Below are positions 34,079 through 42,813 of a stretch of DNA of 46,240 nt, one piece after another (positions within the stretch are counted from its first letter, which is position 1; every line of letters starts with the position of its first letter). The notes under the pieces are model-generated. The model was not told the DNA's origin and made no database searches. It saw nothing but the letters and a program-made list of their open reading frames with translations. Source of the DNA: DATJBF01 sp035515475 (GTDB lineage Bacteria > Verrucomicrobiota > Verrucomicrobiia > Palsa-1439); contig DATJBF010000024.1 of the NCBI GenBank assembly GCA_035515475.1, positions 1 through 46,240 on the forward strand, written 5' to 3'. The translations under genes were made by a program, and so were the position numbers.

Positions 34079-34408
34079 TTAATTCGAGTTGCCGCTCGCA
34101 TGCCGCAGCGCGCGCAGGCCGTCCAGCTTGTCCCAGTTGAGGCGATACAACGACGCCGTGCCTCCCACCGGGCGCTCGATCACCAGCCCGCTTGCGACCA
34201 GCGCGGCCAAGGCAGTTTTGACCTCGTCGGTTTGGCGTTTGATGTTGTGCTGCAAGAGCCACCATTCAGCAATTCCTTCGAGCGTATCTTCGGCGGCGGG
34301 ATGCTCCAACAGATACGCCAGAATCGCCTGAGCGGTTTCTGATTGGTTCCCCGTGCCGTCGCCCGCTTTCAAACGTCGGTCTCCGGCCACGGGACCAATG
34401 CACGGCAT
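34079..34408 (-). CDS. Winged-helix-like eCIS-associated protein
   Basis: 109 residues from ATG 34408; a GTG at 34522 would add 38 residues of poor quality, so the start is uncertain. The core TAQAILAYLLEHPAAEDTLE, GIAEWWLLQHNIKRQ, VKTALAALVASGLVIERPVG, then SLYRLNW reads as a winged-helix fold: three helices and a beta wing. Such proteins are found at one end of several injection-system loci. It might be a regulator or, less likely, a structural adaptor. It lies 27 bp upstream of the sheath gene and is probably the first gene of the operon. Confidence 0.72.
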   Translation of the reverse strand: MPCIGPVAGDRRLKAGDGTGNQSETAQAILAYLLEHPAAEDTLEGIAEWWLLQHNIKRQTDEVKTALAALVASGLVIERPVGGTASLYRLNWDKLDGLRALRHASGNSN

Positions 34409-34440
34409 GTGCCACCGGCGGATGTGCGGTTTTTCGAGGA

Positions 34441-34456
34441 AATCAACCGGGTGCCA
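34441..34456 (-). promoter_or_regulatory. Weak candidate sigma-54 promoter for the injection-system operon
   Basis: On the minus strand tggcac-ccgg-ttgatt: the -24 half is perfect, but the spacing is one base short and the -12 half reads TTGAT instead of TTGC(A/T). It lies 33-48 bp before the ATG at 34408, and a sigma-54 activator is encoded next to it, which is why I list it at all. Confidence 0.25.
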
Positions 34457-34547
34457 GGACGGCTTTGTCCACGTCGGAGGCCAGACGGCGCAGGACGAAG
34501 CTCCAGTCGGGCCGTGGTCCACCGCTCAGTCGCGCACCCAGGACAAA

Positions 34548-35993
34548 TCAGTCCATCGCACGCAACGATTTGTCCACCCGCGGTGGTGGCGTGCCCGCGG
34601 CGAAACTGCGGCCGTCGATGCGGTGTTTGCGCATCAATTGGAAAAAGGCGCGCCGGTTTTTCTGCGCAGCCTGCGCGGCTTGGGTGATGTTGCCGCGGTG
34701 CGCAACGAGCAGGCTCTGGATGTACGCCCGTTCGAACTGCGCCACGACGCGCGCCTTGATCTGGCGGAACGCTTCCGGTTGCGCTGGCGCGTCCCCACCG
34801 GTCAGGTCGACGAACGTTTTCCCAATCAGCGGTTGATCGCACAACACCACCGCACGCTCGACAACGTGTTCCAGTTCACGGACGTTGCCGGGCCAGTCGT
34901 ACAGGGTGAGCGCCTGCAACGCCTCTGGCGTGAAATCGGCCACCGGCTTGTTGAATTCGGCCGCGTACTTTTTTAGAAAATGTCGGGCCAGCAACGGCAC
35001 GTCCTCGCGCCGTTCGCTCAACGCCGGCAGTCTGAGGGTCAGAACCTTCAGCCGATAGTACAAGTCCCGGCGCAATGCGCCCGCGCGAACCGCCGCTTCG
35101 GCATCAAGATTGGATGCAGCCATCAGGCGCACGTCCACCCCGCGCACCCTGGGGGAGCCTAAGGGCCGATACGCTTTGTCTTGAAGGAAGCGCAGGAGTT
35201 TGACTTGTGCCAGTTGCGGCAAACAGTCGATTTCGTCCAGAAACAGCGTGCCGCCGTCAGCCTCAAAGACCAGCCCGGCGCGCGCGTCGGTCGCGCCGGT
35301 GTACGCACCGCGGGCGTGGCCGAACAGCTCGTTTTCCACCAACTCCAACGGGATCGCGCCGCAGTTGACGGGGACGAAGGGCTTGGCGGCGCGGCGGCCC
35401 AGATAATGCAACGCCCGGGCACACATCTCCTTGCCGGTGCCGGTTTCGCCGGAGATAAAGACATTGGCATCGCATTTGGCGAATCTTGGAATCTTCTGTA
35501 TTTCGGCAACGAACGCGGCGTTCACCCCGATGAATTCTTGGAGACCGAGCCTCTCCTTGAGACTTTGCGTCGCGACATCTTCATGTGGTGGATTCTCAAT
35601 AAATCGCCAGATGCGGGGCAAGACGTTGATTGCTTTCAACGGCGCCGCTATGAAGTCGACAACCCCGAGTTTCAGCAGCCTGATCATCTCGTCCGGATCG
35701 AGGTCGTCCGTCACGAGAAAGATCGGCACATGTTTGAACCCGGCCAGCGTGTATTCAAGCCACTCGCTCCCACGGCGGCAACGCTCACCACCCGTTACGA
35801 TGAACACGAGGTCGAGGTCGGGGTGCCAATGGCTGTGGAGCCTTTGGTTGCCGGACAATTCCACTTTTGTCGCATCGAGGGTTTCGTTTAGGAGAATCAG
35901 TTTGGCGGTAGAGATGGATTGCAGAATCCGCGTCAATTCTTGGCCGAGGTTTTTCACTTCGGGAGAATCGATGATGAGCGCTCTCGTCGTCAT
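34548..35993 (-). CDS. Sigma-54-dependent transcriptional activator with a pseudo-receiver domain
   Basis: 481 residues, SD-like GAGG seven bases before the ATG. Residues 1-135 resemble a receiver fold (LVTDD, AAPLK), but the usual phospho-Asp position reads DLVFIVTGGE with no acidic acceptor, so phosphorylation is doubtful. The central AAA+ domain has Walker A GETGTGKE (182-189), GAYTGA (229-234, a Tyr variant of the sigma-54-binding GAFTGA loop) and Walker B LFLDEID (250-256). The C-terminus is a Fis-type helix-turn-helix (GNITQAAQAAQKNRRAFFQL). It is adjacent to and collinear with the injection-system operon, so it is the obvious candidate activator. Confidence 0.93.
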   Translation of the reverse strand: MTTRALIIDSPEVKNLGQELTRILQSISTAKLILLNETLDATKVELSGNQRLHSHWHPDLDLVFIVTGGERCRRGSEWLEYTLAGFKHVPIFLVTDDLDPDEMIRLLKLGVVDFIAAPLKAINVLPRIWRFIENPPHEDVATQSLKERLGLQEFIGVNAAFVAEIQKIPRFAKCDANVFISGETGTGKEMCARALHYLGRRAAKPFVPVNCGAIPLELVENELFGHARGAYTGATDARAGLVFEADGGTLFLDEIDCLPQLAQVKLLRFLQDKAYRPLGSPRVRGVDVRLMAASNLDAEAAVRAGALRRDLYYRLKVLTLRLPALSERREDVPLLARHFLKKYAAEFNKPVADFTPEALQALTLYDWPGNVRELEHVVERAVVLCDQPLIGKTFVDLTGGDAPAQPEAFRQIKARVVAQFERAYIQSLLVAHRGNITQAAQAAQKNRRAFFQLMRKHRIDGRSFAAGTPPPRVDKSLRAMD

Positions 35994-36336
35994 GGATTAA
36001 CCCTCTGAAACCGTGGGAACGATTGGGTCGGCTGCTCCGGCGAGGCGGGAGTTGTATGGCGAGAGGGCCCAATGAGATGAAACCAGTGACGACACAGGAC
36101 CCTCCGATCCGTGCCAATAGAGATACCAACGCTGTTTGTGAATTGACGCCACCACGTTCTCTTTCTTCCAGCACGCCCGCTGAGAACGCCACTCGCAATT
36201 GCGCTGACCCCGCCGGCTTATACTATGCTTGCACCAACTTGTCCATCAACTTGTGAGTGATCTCTTGGCAGCACACGCGCGGGCTGTCCACTTCGCCCTT
36301 GGCAAACGGGATTGACGGTGTCAAGATTGTCTCGGT
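35994..36336. other. Intergenic region between the activator and tRNA-Thr
   Basis: About 340 bp. Short open frames occur on both strands but none resembles a protein I know. No convincing promoter or terminator was found; the -24-like string near 36110 lacks a -12 partner. Confidence 0.5.
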
Positions 36337-36412
36337 GCCGGCGTAGCTCAGACGGTAGAGCAGCGGTTTTGTAAACCGCGGGTCGCGGGTTCGATTCCTG
36401 CCGCCGGCTCCA
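36337..36412 (+). tRNA. tRNA-Thr (TGT anticodon)
   Basis: Complete cloverleaf: acceptor gccggcg / cgccggc, D-arm with tagctcagacggtagagc, anticodon stem gcggt / accgc around loop tttgtaa (anticodon TGT), T-arm gcggg-ttcgatt-cctgc, discriminator T and encoded CCA. It reads threonine ACA codons. Its sequence differs from the tRNA-Thr remnant at 7787-7831, so that remnant is not derived from this gene. Confidence 0.96.
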
Positions 36413-36501
36413 AAGCTTGCGTGACGGTGTCGACCGGCCACATTGTCGCGGTACGCGACTCACAGCGGCGCAGCCACAGAAGTCGGTCTTGTCAGGCGCT
36501 C

Positions 36502-38061
36502 TCAGTCCAGCGCGGCAAACGCCGCGCCCAGATGACCGATCAAATCCGTCGTCAACATCGCCGACTCGCCGAGTTGGCTGCACGCCAGGTCGCCCGCCAG
36601 ACCGTGCACGAACACGGCCGCGCGCGCCGCGTCGAGCAACGCCATCTTCCGCGCGAGGAATGCGCCGATGATTCCGGTAAGCGCGTCGCCCATCCCGCCT
36701 TTGGCCATGCCGGGGTTGCCGGTGGCGTTGACCCACAACTTGCCGAATTTGTCCGTGACCACCGTGCCGGCGCCTTTGAGGACCGTGACAACGCCGCATT
36801 CCTGCGCAAAGCTGCGGGCTACCTCCCAGCGGCTGGCCTGCACTTCCTTGGCGGTCTTGCCCACGAGTCGGGCCATCTCGCCCGGATGCGGTGTGAGGAC
36901 GAGCGGCTTCTGCGATTTCTTCATCGCCCCCACGTTTTGGGCAACCACATTGAGCGCATCGGCGTCCACTACCATCGGCACCGGGCAACTGCTCAACACC
37001 TGCCACACCAACTTCCGCGTCTCGGGGTGCTGACCCAGTCCCGGCCCAATCGCCACGGCGTCGAACCCGGCGAAGAACGCGAGGCCGAGTTGCTCGAAAT
37101 TCGTCGGCCGAGGCATCACTTCGGGCGGACAGTTGGCCGCGATGATCGGGTAAACGTTTTGCGGCACAGCCAACGTCACCAACCCGGCACCGGCCCGTGC
37201 CGCGGCATGGGCCGCGAGCACCGGCGCGCCCGTGTACCCCTCCGAGCCGGCGATGACGAGCAGGTGGCCAAACTCGCCCTTATGCGCCGACCGCCGCCGG
37301 GGCGGCAACAGCGTCGCGACGTCCGACCCGGTGAGCAGTTCCACATCGGTCTGAATCTCGTCCACGAAATCCCGTGGAAACCCGATATCGGCCACTGTAA
37401 TCCGGCCAACCGAATCCGCCGCGGCGGCTCTTAGCAACCCGATCTTCGGCAGCCCCATCGTGACGGTCGCATCGGCGCGGACACACGCGCCGTGCGACTC
37501 ACCCGTGTCGCTGTCCAGCCCTGAGGGAATGTCGATGGCGACGACGGATCGCTGGAGGCCGTTGATGACTTTGATAACCGTCGTATACGGCTCGTGCACC
37601 TCGCCCTTCAGTCCCGTGCCGAGCAAACCGTCCACAATTACCGCCGGCTCGGTCTCCGCGACGATCTGATGCAGGGCTGCCGCTCCCGTGGCCGCGGCCG
37701 ACGACGCCGAGCCGAGCGCCGGCCCGACCAACTCCGGCAACTCGAACACCTGGACCCCGCCGACGAGTTTCTTGAAATGCAGCAGCGGATCACCCCGCAG
37801 TTCGCCCCGCCGGCACAAGAGAACCAGGGACGGATGACACCCGGCGCTTGCCAGATGTCGTGCCGCGACGATCGCGTCGCCGCCGTTGTTGCCCTTCCCC
37901 GCAAACAGCAGCACTGCCCGCGCATCGCGCCGCTTCAGTAACTCGGCCGTGGTCCGCGCCACGGCATAGCCGGCGCGTTCCATGAGTTCTTCCCCGGCAA
38001 TGCCAGCGGCTATGGTGCGCTCGTCGAGTTGACGGATCTGCTCGGTCGTCACCGCTTTCAT
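36502..38061 (-). CDS. nnr: Bifunctional NAD(P)H-hydrate epimerase / ADP-dependent dehydratase
   Basis: Repairs hydrated NADH and NADPH. 519 residues from ATG 38061 (MKAVTTEQIRQLDERTIAAG); the longer frame to 38106 adds only an unlikely leader. The N-terminal epimerase (YjeF_N) has ELMERAGYAVA, FAGKGNNGGDAIVAARHL, GLLGTGLKGEV and AIDIPSGLDSDTGE. The C-terminal dehydratase (carbohydrate-kinase-like) begins near KGEFGHLLVIAGSEGYTGAP and holds the signatures PLVLTPHPGEMARL and NATGNPGMAKGGMGDALTGI, including the GGMGD nucleotide loop. It is a stand-alone housekeeping gene between two tRNAs. Confidence 0.95.
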   Translation of the reverse strand: MKAVTTEQIRQLDERTIAAGIAGEELMERAGYAVARTTAELLKRRDARAVLLFAGKGNNGGDAIVAARHLASAGCHPSLVLLCRRGELRGDPLLHFKKLVGGVQVFELPELVGPALGSASSAAATGAAALHQIVAETEPAVIVDGLLGTGLKGEVHEPYTTVIKVINGLQRSVVAIDIPSGLDSDTGESHGACVRADATVTMGLPKIGLLRAAAADSVGRITVADIGFPRDFVDEIQTDVELLTGSDVATLLPPRRRSAHKGEFGHLLVIAGSEGYTGAPVLAAHAAARAGAGLVTLAVPQNVYPIIAANCPPEVMPRPTNFEQLGLAFFAGFDAVAIGPGLGQHPETRKLVWQVLSSCPVPMVVDADALNVVAQNVGAMKKSQKPLVLTPHPGEMARLVGKTAKEVQASRWEVARSFAQECGVVTVLKGAGTVVTDKFGKLWVNATGNPGMAKGGMGDALTGIIGAFLARKMALLDAARAAVFVHGLAGDLACSQLGESAMLTTDLIGHLGAAFAALD

Positions 38062-38222
38062 CGGCGCCAGTGTAGTGGACAGTTCCACCAAAAGCAACGC
38101 CGCCACTGGGCCGCTGGTGGGAGCGGCGTCCTCGCCGCGACCGGGCCGGTGAAACGTTGTCTCCCGATTTTTCGTTGCCGGAGAGGGACGACGCGCCTAT
38201 AGTGCCGGGCGCATTTGGCGGT

Positions 38223-38299
38223 GCGCCCATAGCTCAATTGGATAGAGCGTTGGTCTACGGAACCAAAGGTTGCAGGTTCAACTCCTGCTGGGCGCGCCA
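38223..38299 (+). tRNA. tRNA-Arg (ACG anticodon)
   Basis: Acceptor gcgccca / tgggcgc, D-arm with tagctcaattggatagagc, anticodon stem ttggt / accaa with loop ctacgga (anticodon ACG, decoding CGN after deamination), T-arm ending in gttcaactcctgc, discriminator G and encoded CCA. It lies upstream of and divergent from nnr. Confidence 0.96.
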
Positions 38300-38418
38300 C
38301 TACGCGGCTATCGTCACCCGACCAACCACATCAAATCCCGTGATAGGGCCGCACCACGTAGACAGGGTTCGACTCAATACTCGGGGCAGCGTGTGCGGGA
38401 TTTTGGATTCTGTGCGGA

Positions 38419-41025
38419 CTATTGCCCGCAGGAGGTAAAGCAACTGAGGTCCACCGGCGTCACGCTATAGCCCCCGCCCAGCGTAGCCATTGCCGCGTTG
38501 ATTTGACTCAGACAAGGGGGAATGAACCAGCCCGAGCCGGTTCCACCGTACGAATAAACCGTCAGAAGTACCAACTGCCCCTTGAGGATGATAAAGCCCG
38601 GTTGCCCACTGTCACCGGAATCCTTATCCGCGTAAAACTGTTTGCGGGTAGGATCAGTCGGCACCGCAAACGAAACGCCCGCAGTCACTCCCGAGATATC
38701 CGATTCCAAGGCGTCCTCGTCCTGATCGAGACACAGCGCCGGAATATCTTTCGAAGAAATGGGTTTTAACGAGTTTGGAAAATAGTTCGTAAAATCGGAC
38801 GGCAAAACCTTGGCGAACGAGATCAGATTGGTTGGGACATCGGAATCCAACACCCCGATCCGAAGATCCGTCAACGTGATTTGCACCGAGTTTACGAGCA
38901 CGCGCGTTACCACCGTATTGTCCTTGGCCACGAACCGCAGTTCCGTGCCATTGGGCGGCGTATAGTGGTTGGCAAACACCACGTGACGCGGACTGATCAG
39001 TGTGCCGCCGCACCGCGCATCCGTCTGATACGAGTTGTACACCGCAACACAAGTGAGATCGAACCCGGATGCCCAACAGTTCGTATTCCTGACGTAATTG
39101 GTCGCCGCGTGGTCCATGGTCGTGTAAATCGACACATTCCTTGCCCACCAGTTCGAGTTGGTATCGAGGGCCCCAACCGCTAGGTTGGTATCGATCCCGG
39201 CCGTAGCGATGTAACGGGCTGAACCCGGTTCGAAGAAGAACGGAATCGTCTGATGGATTACCCCTCCCAGCGGGTTGGTGTTGGCGTCGGCATACTCCAG
39301 GTAGATGTCATTGGTGGGCTGGTTGTAGTTCTCCGACAAGGAGTAAGTGACCAGCCCGCCGGTCGTATCAAAGACGGTTGCTGGCGACATGGTGGGACTC
39401 AGGCTCACTCGGAGAAATGGACACAGCGTCAGACCATAACTCGAATTAAGCATGCGGACGGTAACCTGGCCGGCTCCCGAGAACGGATAGCACACGGTGC
39501 CGCTGACCACCATCAGGTCGGGATCGGGGCCGGGCTGCAACCCGCTTCCCAGCGGCGCGAGCGGCCCGTCGGAAATGCCATTTCCATCGGAATCGGCGTT
39601 CGTCGGGTTCGTACCCAAACGATACTCGTCCAGGTTGCTCAATCCATCTCCATCCGGATCGGCGGTGGGCTGCGCACTCGCGGCCTTCACCGAACCGAAG
39701 TACTGAATCTGCCAGGCGTCCGGCAATCCGTCGCCATTGCCGTCGAAATCGCCCGTGGCATAGATCACGCGAACGGTATTTGTAGAAATGTCCGAGGGTG
39801 CGGCATTGTCACCGGCGAGCACGGTCAGCGTGTTGGTGCCAGCGGCCAAACCCGTGACCATCGCCACCCAGTTGCTATACCCATTGGTACTCGTGGCCGC
39901 AAAACCATTCACATCGACCCCCGCCACCCCGGTGTCATTGACACTCGTGCCCTGAACAGCGAACACCGAATTGGTAATGTAGGCATCGCTCATGGGCGAG
40001 GTAATGGTCACCGTCGGTGCCTTGGCGGCCTCGACCGAAGTCGCCCGGGCCGCAACGCGATAGACGCGGCAGGTCGCGTTGGTCGCCGCACCCCTATCGA
40101 GGTAGTTTGTGACAATTTCTCCTACGTCGGGGATCACAATGCTCGGGCTGATGTTAAAATAAACGCCCAACGGACTCCGCGCTGCTTGAAGCGCATTCGT
40201 TCGATTTCCGCCGGCCAGCCAGCTAACCAAGACATCGCTTCCCTGTCTTGCGACACCAACCACCCGCAGCGCGGAACTGCTGTTGGTCGGATCGGTGCCG
40301 GCGATGTATTCCTGCAAGTTGTTCATGCCGTCACCGTCAGTGTCTTCTTTGGCGAGGCTGGGATCCAACGGGTCGAGGCTATACTGCTGTTTCCAGCCAT
40401 TGACGATGCCGTCGCCGACAGCACTCAGATTCGGGTCCAGCACGACGCTGCCGACAATTAGCGTTCCGCCGTTACGGATAAACTGACCGCCGGCATTCGT
40501 CATTACCAATTTGTCGGCTTGCAGCACGCCATCGTTGAGGATCAATTTTCCACTGCGCACTTCCAGCACGGCGTCGCCGGTGGCATTGGTGACGACCACG
40601 CTGCCGCCGTCCACCTCAACAAGGTTGCTGCAGGTGGCCGAGTCAACCCCCACGGTCAGATTTGTAACGAGAACCGTTCCCCCGTCCACCATCAGCGAGT
40701 TGCCTGAAGCTCGATCCCCGACATGAAGCATTCCGCCTCGCCAAACGCCGCCATCGAACACACCCAAGCTGTTGTTGCTGCTGCAGACTTCGTACCCCAG
40801 TTGACCGGACCCGTTCGACAGCAACCCGTCGTTTTGGATCACCAACCCATCGGCGAAAGTATTTGAGCCAATGACGTAATTGCCCGCCCAGTTGCTGACG
40901 ATGCCACTAATGACGTTGGTTTGGAAGTTGCAGGTGTACTGGGCGTTGACCAAAGTGCAGGGGTAAAGGGAAAAGATCAGTCCAACCAGCACGCACCAAA
41001 GGAGATGCGTCCATCGGGCGGACAC
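38419..41025 (-). CDS. Secreted trypsin-fold serine protease with calcium-binding repeats
   Basis: 868 residues from a GTG at 41025, chosen because it directly gives a signal peptide (HLLWCVLVGLIFSLYPCTLV, cut after NAQ); the frame stays open to 41310. N-terminal beta-solenoid-like region (SGKLILNDGVLQADKLVMTN), then a module shared with the protein at 5335-7743 (NRTNALQAA, YRVAARAT), an Ig-like domain (APTVTITSPMSDAYITNSVF) and calcium-binding runs (GDFDGNGDGLPDAW, PDGDGLSNLDEYRLGTNPTN). The last ~230 residues form a chymotrypsin-type protease: His687 in FANHYTPP, Asp720 in LTDLRIG, Ser806 in SGDSGQPG. The variant NHY replaces the common AHC. Likely exported degradative or adhesive enzyme. 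Confidence 0.82.
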   Translation of the reverse strand: MSARWTHLLWCVLVGLIFSLYPCTLVNAQYTCNFQTNVISGIVSNWAGNYVIGSNTFADGLVIQNDGLLSNGSGQLGYEVCSSNNSLGVFDGGVWRGGMLHVGDRASGNSLMVDGGTVLVTNLTVGVDSATCSNLVEVDGGSVVVTNATGDAVLEVRSGKLILNDGVLQADKLVMTNAGGQFIRNGGTLIVGSVVLDPNLSAVGDGIVNGWKQQYSLDPLDPSLAKEDTDGDGMNNLQEYIAGTDPTNSSSALRVVGVARQGSDVLVSWLAGGNRTNALQAARSPLGVYFNISPSIVIPDVGEIVTNYLDRGAATNATCRVYRVAARATSVEAAKAPTVTITSPMSDAYITNSVFAVQGTSVNDTGVAGVDVNGFAATSTNGYSNWVAMVTGLAAGTNTLTVLAGDNAAPSDISTNTVRVIYATGDFDGNGDGLPDAWQIQYFGSVKAASAQPTADPDGDGLSNLDEYRLGTNPTNADSDGNGISDGPLAPLGSGLQPGPDPDLMVVSGTVCYPFSGAGQVTVRMLNSSYGLTLCPFLRVSLSPTMSPATVFDTTGGLVTYSLSENYNQPTNDIYLEYADANTNPLGGVIHQTIPFFFEPGSARYIATAGIDTNLAVGALDTNSNWWARNVSIYTTMDHAATNYVRNTNCWASGFDLTCVAVYNSYQTDARCGGTLISPRHVVFANHYTPPNGTELRFVAKDNTVVTRVLVNSVQITLTDLRIGVLDSDVPTNLISFAKVLPSDFTNYFPNSLKPISSKDIPALCLDQDEDALESDISGVTAGVSFAVPTDPTRKQFYADKDSGDSGQPGFIILKGQLVLLTVYSYGGTGSGWFIPPCLSQINAAMATLGGGYSVTPVDLSCFTSCGQ

Positions 41026-41480
41026 AGGCCAACCGCGAGCCCTCCCAGAGCAAGTGATAGTCAATCGGTAATCCGATACGGCCAATTCAAAATGAAGCGG
41101 GTCATAGGATGCTTGAGCTAATCCTCCGCGCCCGCAACTCTGATCCGCTTTCATCTGTAGACCCCTCGCCACTAGCGCTACAGGCTGTCTTCCCCCCTCA
41201 CGGAACGGGACGCCACGAGGACCAACGAAGAAGCAAGCCCCCACAGGTCTTCGCCCGAGAGTATTACTCCTATCCGCACGCCAAAAGCAAGCAATATCGT
41301 TGCAAACCAAGGGGTTTCAACGCTGGCTGTCTTGGATGCCTTATGACAAAAGGAGCCCACGGCACTCCGTGGGCGATACAACTATTGACGGCCACCCGCG
41401 AAGCACCGTCACCAAGTGCTTCAGCACAAAACCCCACGCCGCCCAGCAGACCGATCGAACGATTTTCGCAGAGACCAAGT
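41026..41480. other. Intergenic region between the protease and the PEP-CTERM gene
   Basis: About 455 bp. The protease frame is open here but carries no signal peptide or homology that I recognise. It contains one strong hairpin (listed separately). Confidence 0.5.
41346..41374 (-). terminator. Probable intrinsic terminator after the PEP-CTERM gene
   Basis: Minus strand: perfect 8-bp stem gcccacgg / ccgtgggc (41374-41367 with 41362-41355), 4-base loop, then tccttttgt. The T run is short. It lies about 107 bp after the stop at 41481. Confidence 0.5.
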
Positions 41481-42371
41481 TTAATGCTTCTTGTGCCGCC
41501 TCAACGCCAGCAAGCCTACCAAGCCCATGCCAACCAATGCGAAAGTCCCGGGTTCGGGAATCAGGGCGATGGCTACGACCAGCGCATCCGACCCGCTCTG
41601 GGTCATGCCGACTTCGGTCACGTCTCCGTTGTTGACGTCAATCGTGGCAAGGTAATTCATTCCGCTTCCGCCCGAGCCAGCGTTGACCGACGCCCACAGA
41701 ATTCCCGTCGCGTTATCGAAGTCCATCCCGTTGGCACGAGAGTTCGCAACGGGATAGCTCAGGCTCAACACGGGGGTTGCGACCCCACTCGACTGGTCGA
41801 TAGTCGAGAGGTTGTTATTATCCGCCTTGTACAGGGTATCGAACGGAGAAAAGGCCAATCCATTGCCGCTGGGGAAGCCATCCCCGGTACTACCCAAAAG
41901 AGTCGCTGCGCCGGTCGCGATGTTGAAAGTGTAGATGCTGCCGACGGAGTAACCAAACAGAGCGCCATCACTATTGCGGAAGGAAATGTCCTGAACGTTG
42001 GCGGACAGCGTGGTGGGGCCGATCTCGGTTCCCGCGCCCGTCGCTGGATTGATCTTCAGCAGCACCTGCGTGCCGTCCGATACGCGGTTGCCCACCGCGT
42101 ATAGTGTTCCGGACGCGTCAAAATCAATCGCACCAACCTGGTTGAAACCAATTGGCCCGATCAGCGTGGCCGCACCCGTGTCCGGATTAACGCTATAGAA
42201 ATTGGCGGCTCCACCCGGACCTGTGTAGGCCGACTCATACAGTGTGGGGTTCGCTGCTTGCACCTGACTTAGCACAAGACCCGTGCAAACCGCCATCAGC
42301 GCGAACAGCTTGATCCAAGAACTCGCACTCCCAACCGCCCTCACGTTCCTCCCGCTCGCCCAGCTTCTCAT
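41481..42371 (-). CDS. PEP-CTERM sorting-domain surface protein
   Basis: 296 residues from ATG 42371, with GGGAGG just upstream. Signal peptide WIKLFALMAVCTGLVLSQVQ then Ala. The body is a beta-propeller-like series of short repeats (FYSVNPDTGAATLIGPIG, VLLKINPATGAGTEIGP, YTFNIATGAATLLGSTGD, LATIDVNNGDVTEVG). The C-terminus is a canonical PEP-CTERM tail: IPEPGTFALVGMGLVGLLAL then RRHKKH, which exosortase would cleave. It is probably surface-attached or released into the matrix. The exosortase gene itself is not in this window. Confidence 0.88.
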   Translation of the reverse strand: MRSWASGRNVRAVGSASSWIKLFALMAVCTGLVLSQVQAANPTLYESAYTGPGGAANFYSVNPDTGAATLIGPIGFNQVGAIDFDASGTLYAVGNRVSDGTQVLLKINPATGAGTEIGPTTLSANVQDISFRNSDGALFGYSVGSIYTFNIATGAATLLGSTGDGFPSGNGLAFSPFDTLYKADNNNLSTIDQSSGVATPVLSLSYPVANSRANGMDFDNATGILWASVNAGSGGSGMNYLATIDVNNGDVTEVGMTQSGSDALVVAIALIPEPGTFALVGMGLVGLLALRRHKKH

Positions 42372-42813
42372 AATCTCCCTCCCGACTTGAGTATACCCCG
42401 CCATCTATTCCAAGCTTGATCCAATTCACTACGAAGTGACTTTTATCGGCTGTTTTCCACCTCGCCGTGGAAACGACCGCTGGAGCAATGCTTTACTGCC
42501 TCTCCAAGTGTTGGCAGTGTTACAAACCTGCCGTCCGGAAGCAAGCGAAAAGTGAAGCAAAGGTGAAGCACCGCAAAGAAAAATCTGGGCTCTCGCCATG
42601 GGGAAACCGTTGAAATTATCGCCAGTCACTTGACGAACGTAAGGTCCAAGCTATGCGGGGCAACTTCACGCAGCCACACACGATGTTGGTTAGGAGACTG
42701 TTTTGGTTGGTCGGATACCGATCGCGTATGCCGCGCTGGCAACACAGAATATGGGCGACAAACGTGTTCGTTTGCCGCCCTCAACAATTTACCCAACTGC
42801 CAGTTACGAAACG
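42372..42813. other. Intergenic region between the two PEP-CTERM genes
   Basis: About 440 bp. A 7-bp hairpin (tttccac 42454-42460 with gtggaaa 42467-42473) and a TATACT-like -10 just before the gene at 42371 are the only structures seen; no -35 at proper distance. Confidence 0.45.

Noticed and set aside
34409..34522. Extended start of the winged-helix gene to a GTG at 34522
   Set aside because: No ribosome site and low-quality residues; kept only as an alternative.
36104..36117. TTGGCACGG on the minus strand upstream of the sigma-54 activator
   Set aside because: Perfect -24 element but nothing like TTGC at the -12 position; not called a promoter.
35785..36198. Minus-strand open frame upstream of and overlapping the activator gene
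   Set aside because: Runs into the activator gene in another frame, with no domain or ribosome site.
41346..41374. Riboswitch or c-di-GMP aptamer around the strong hairpin
   Set aside because: No aptamer consensus beyond one stem-loop; a terminator after the PEP-CTERM gene explains it.
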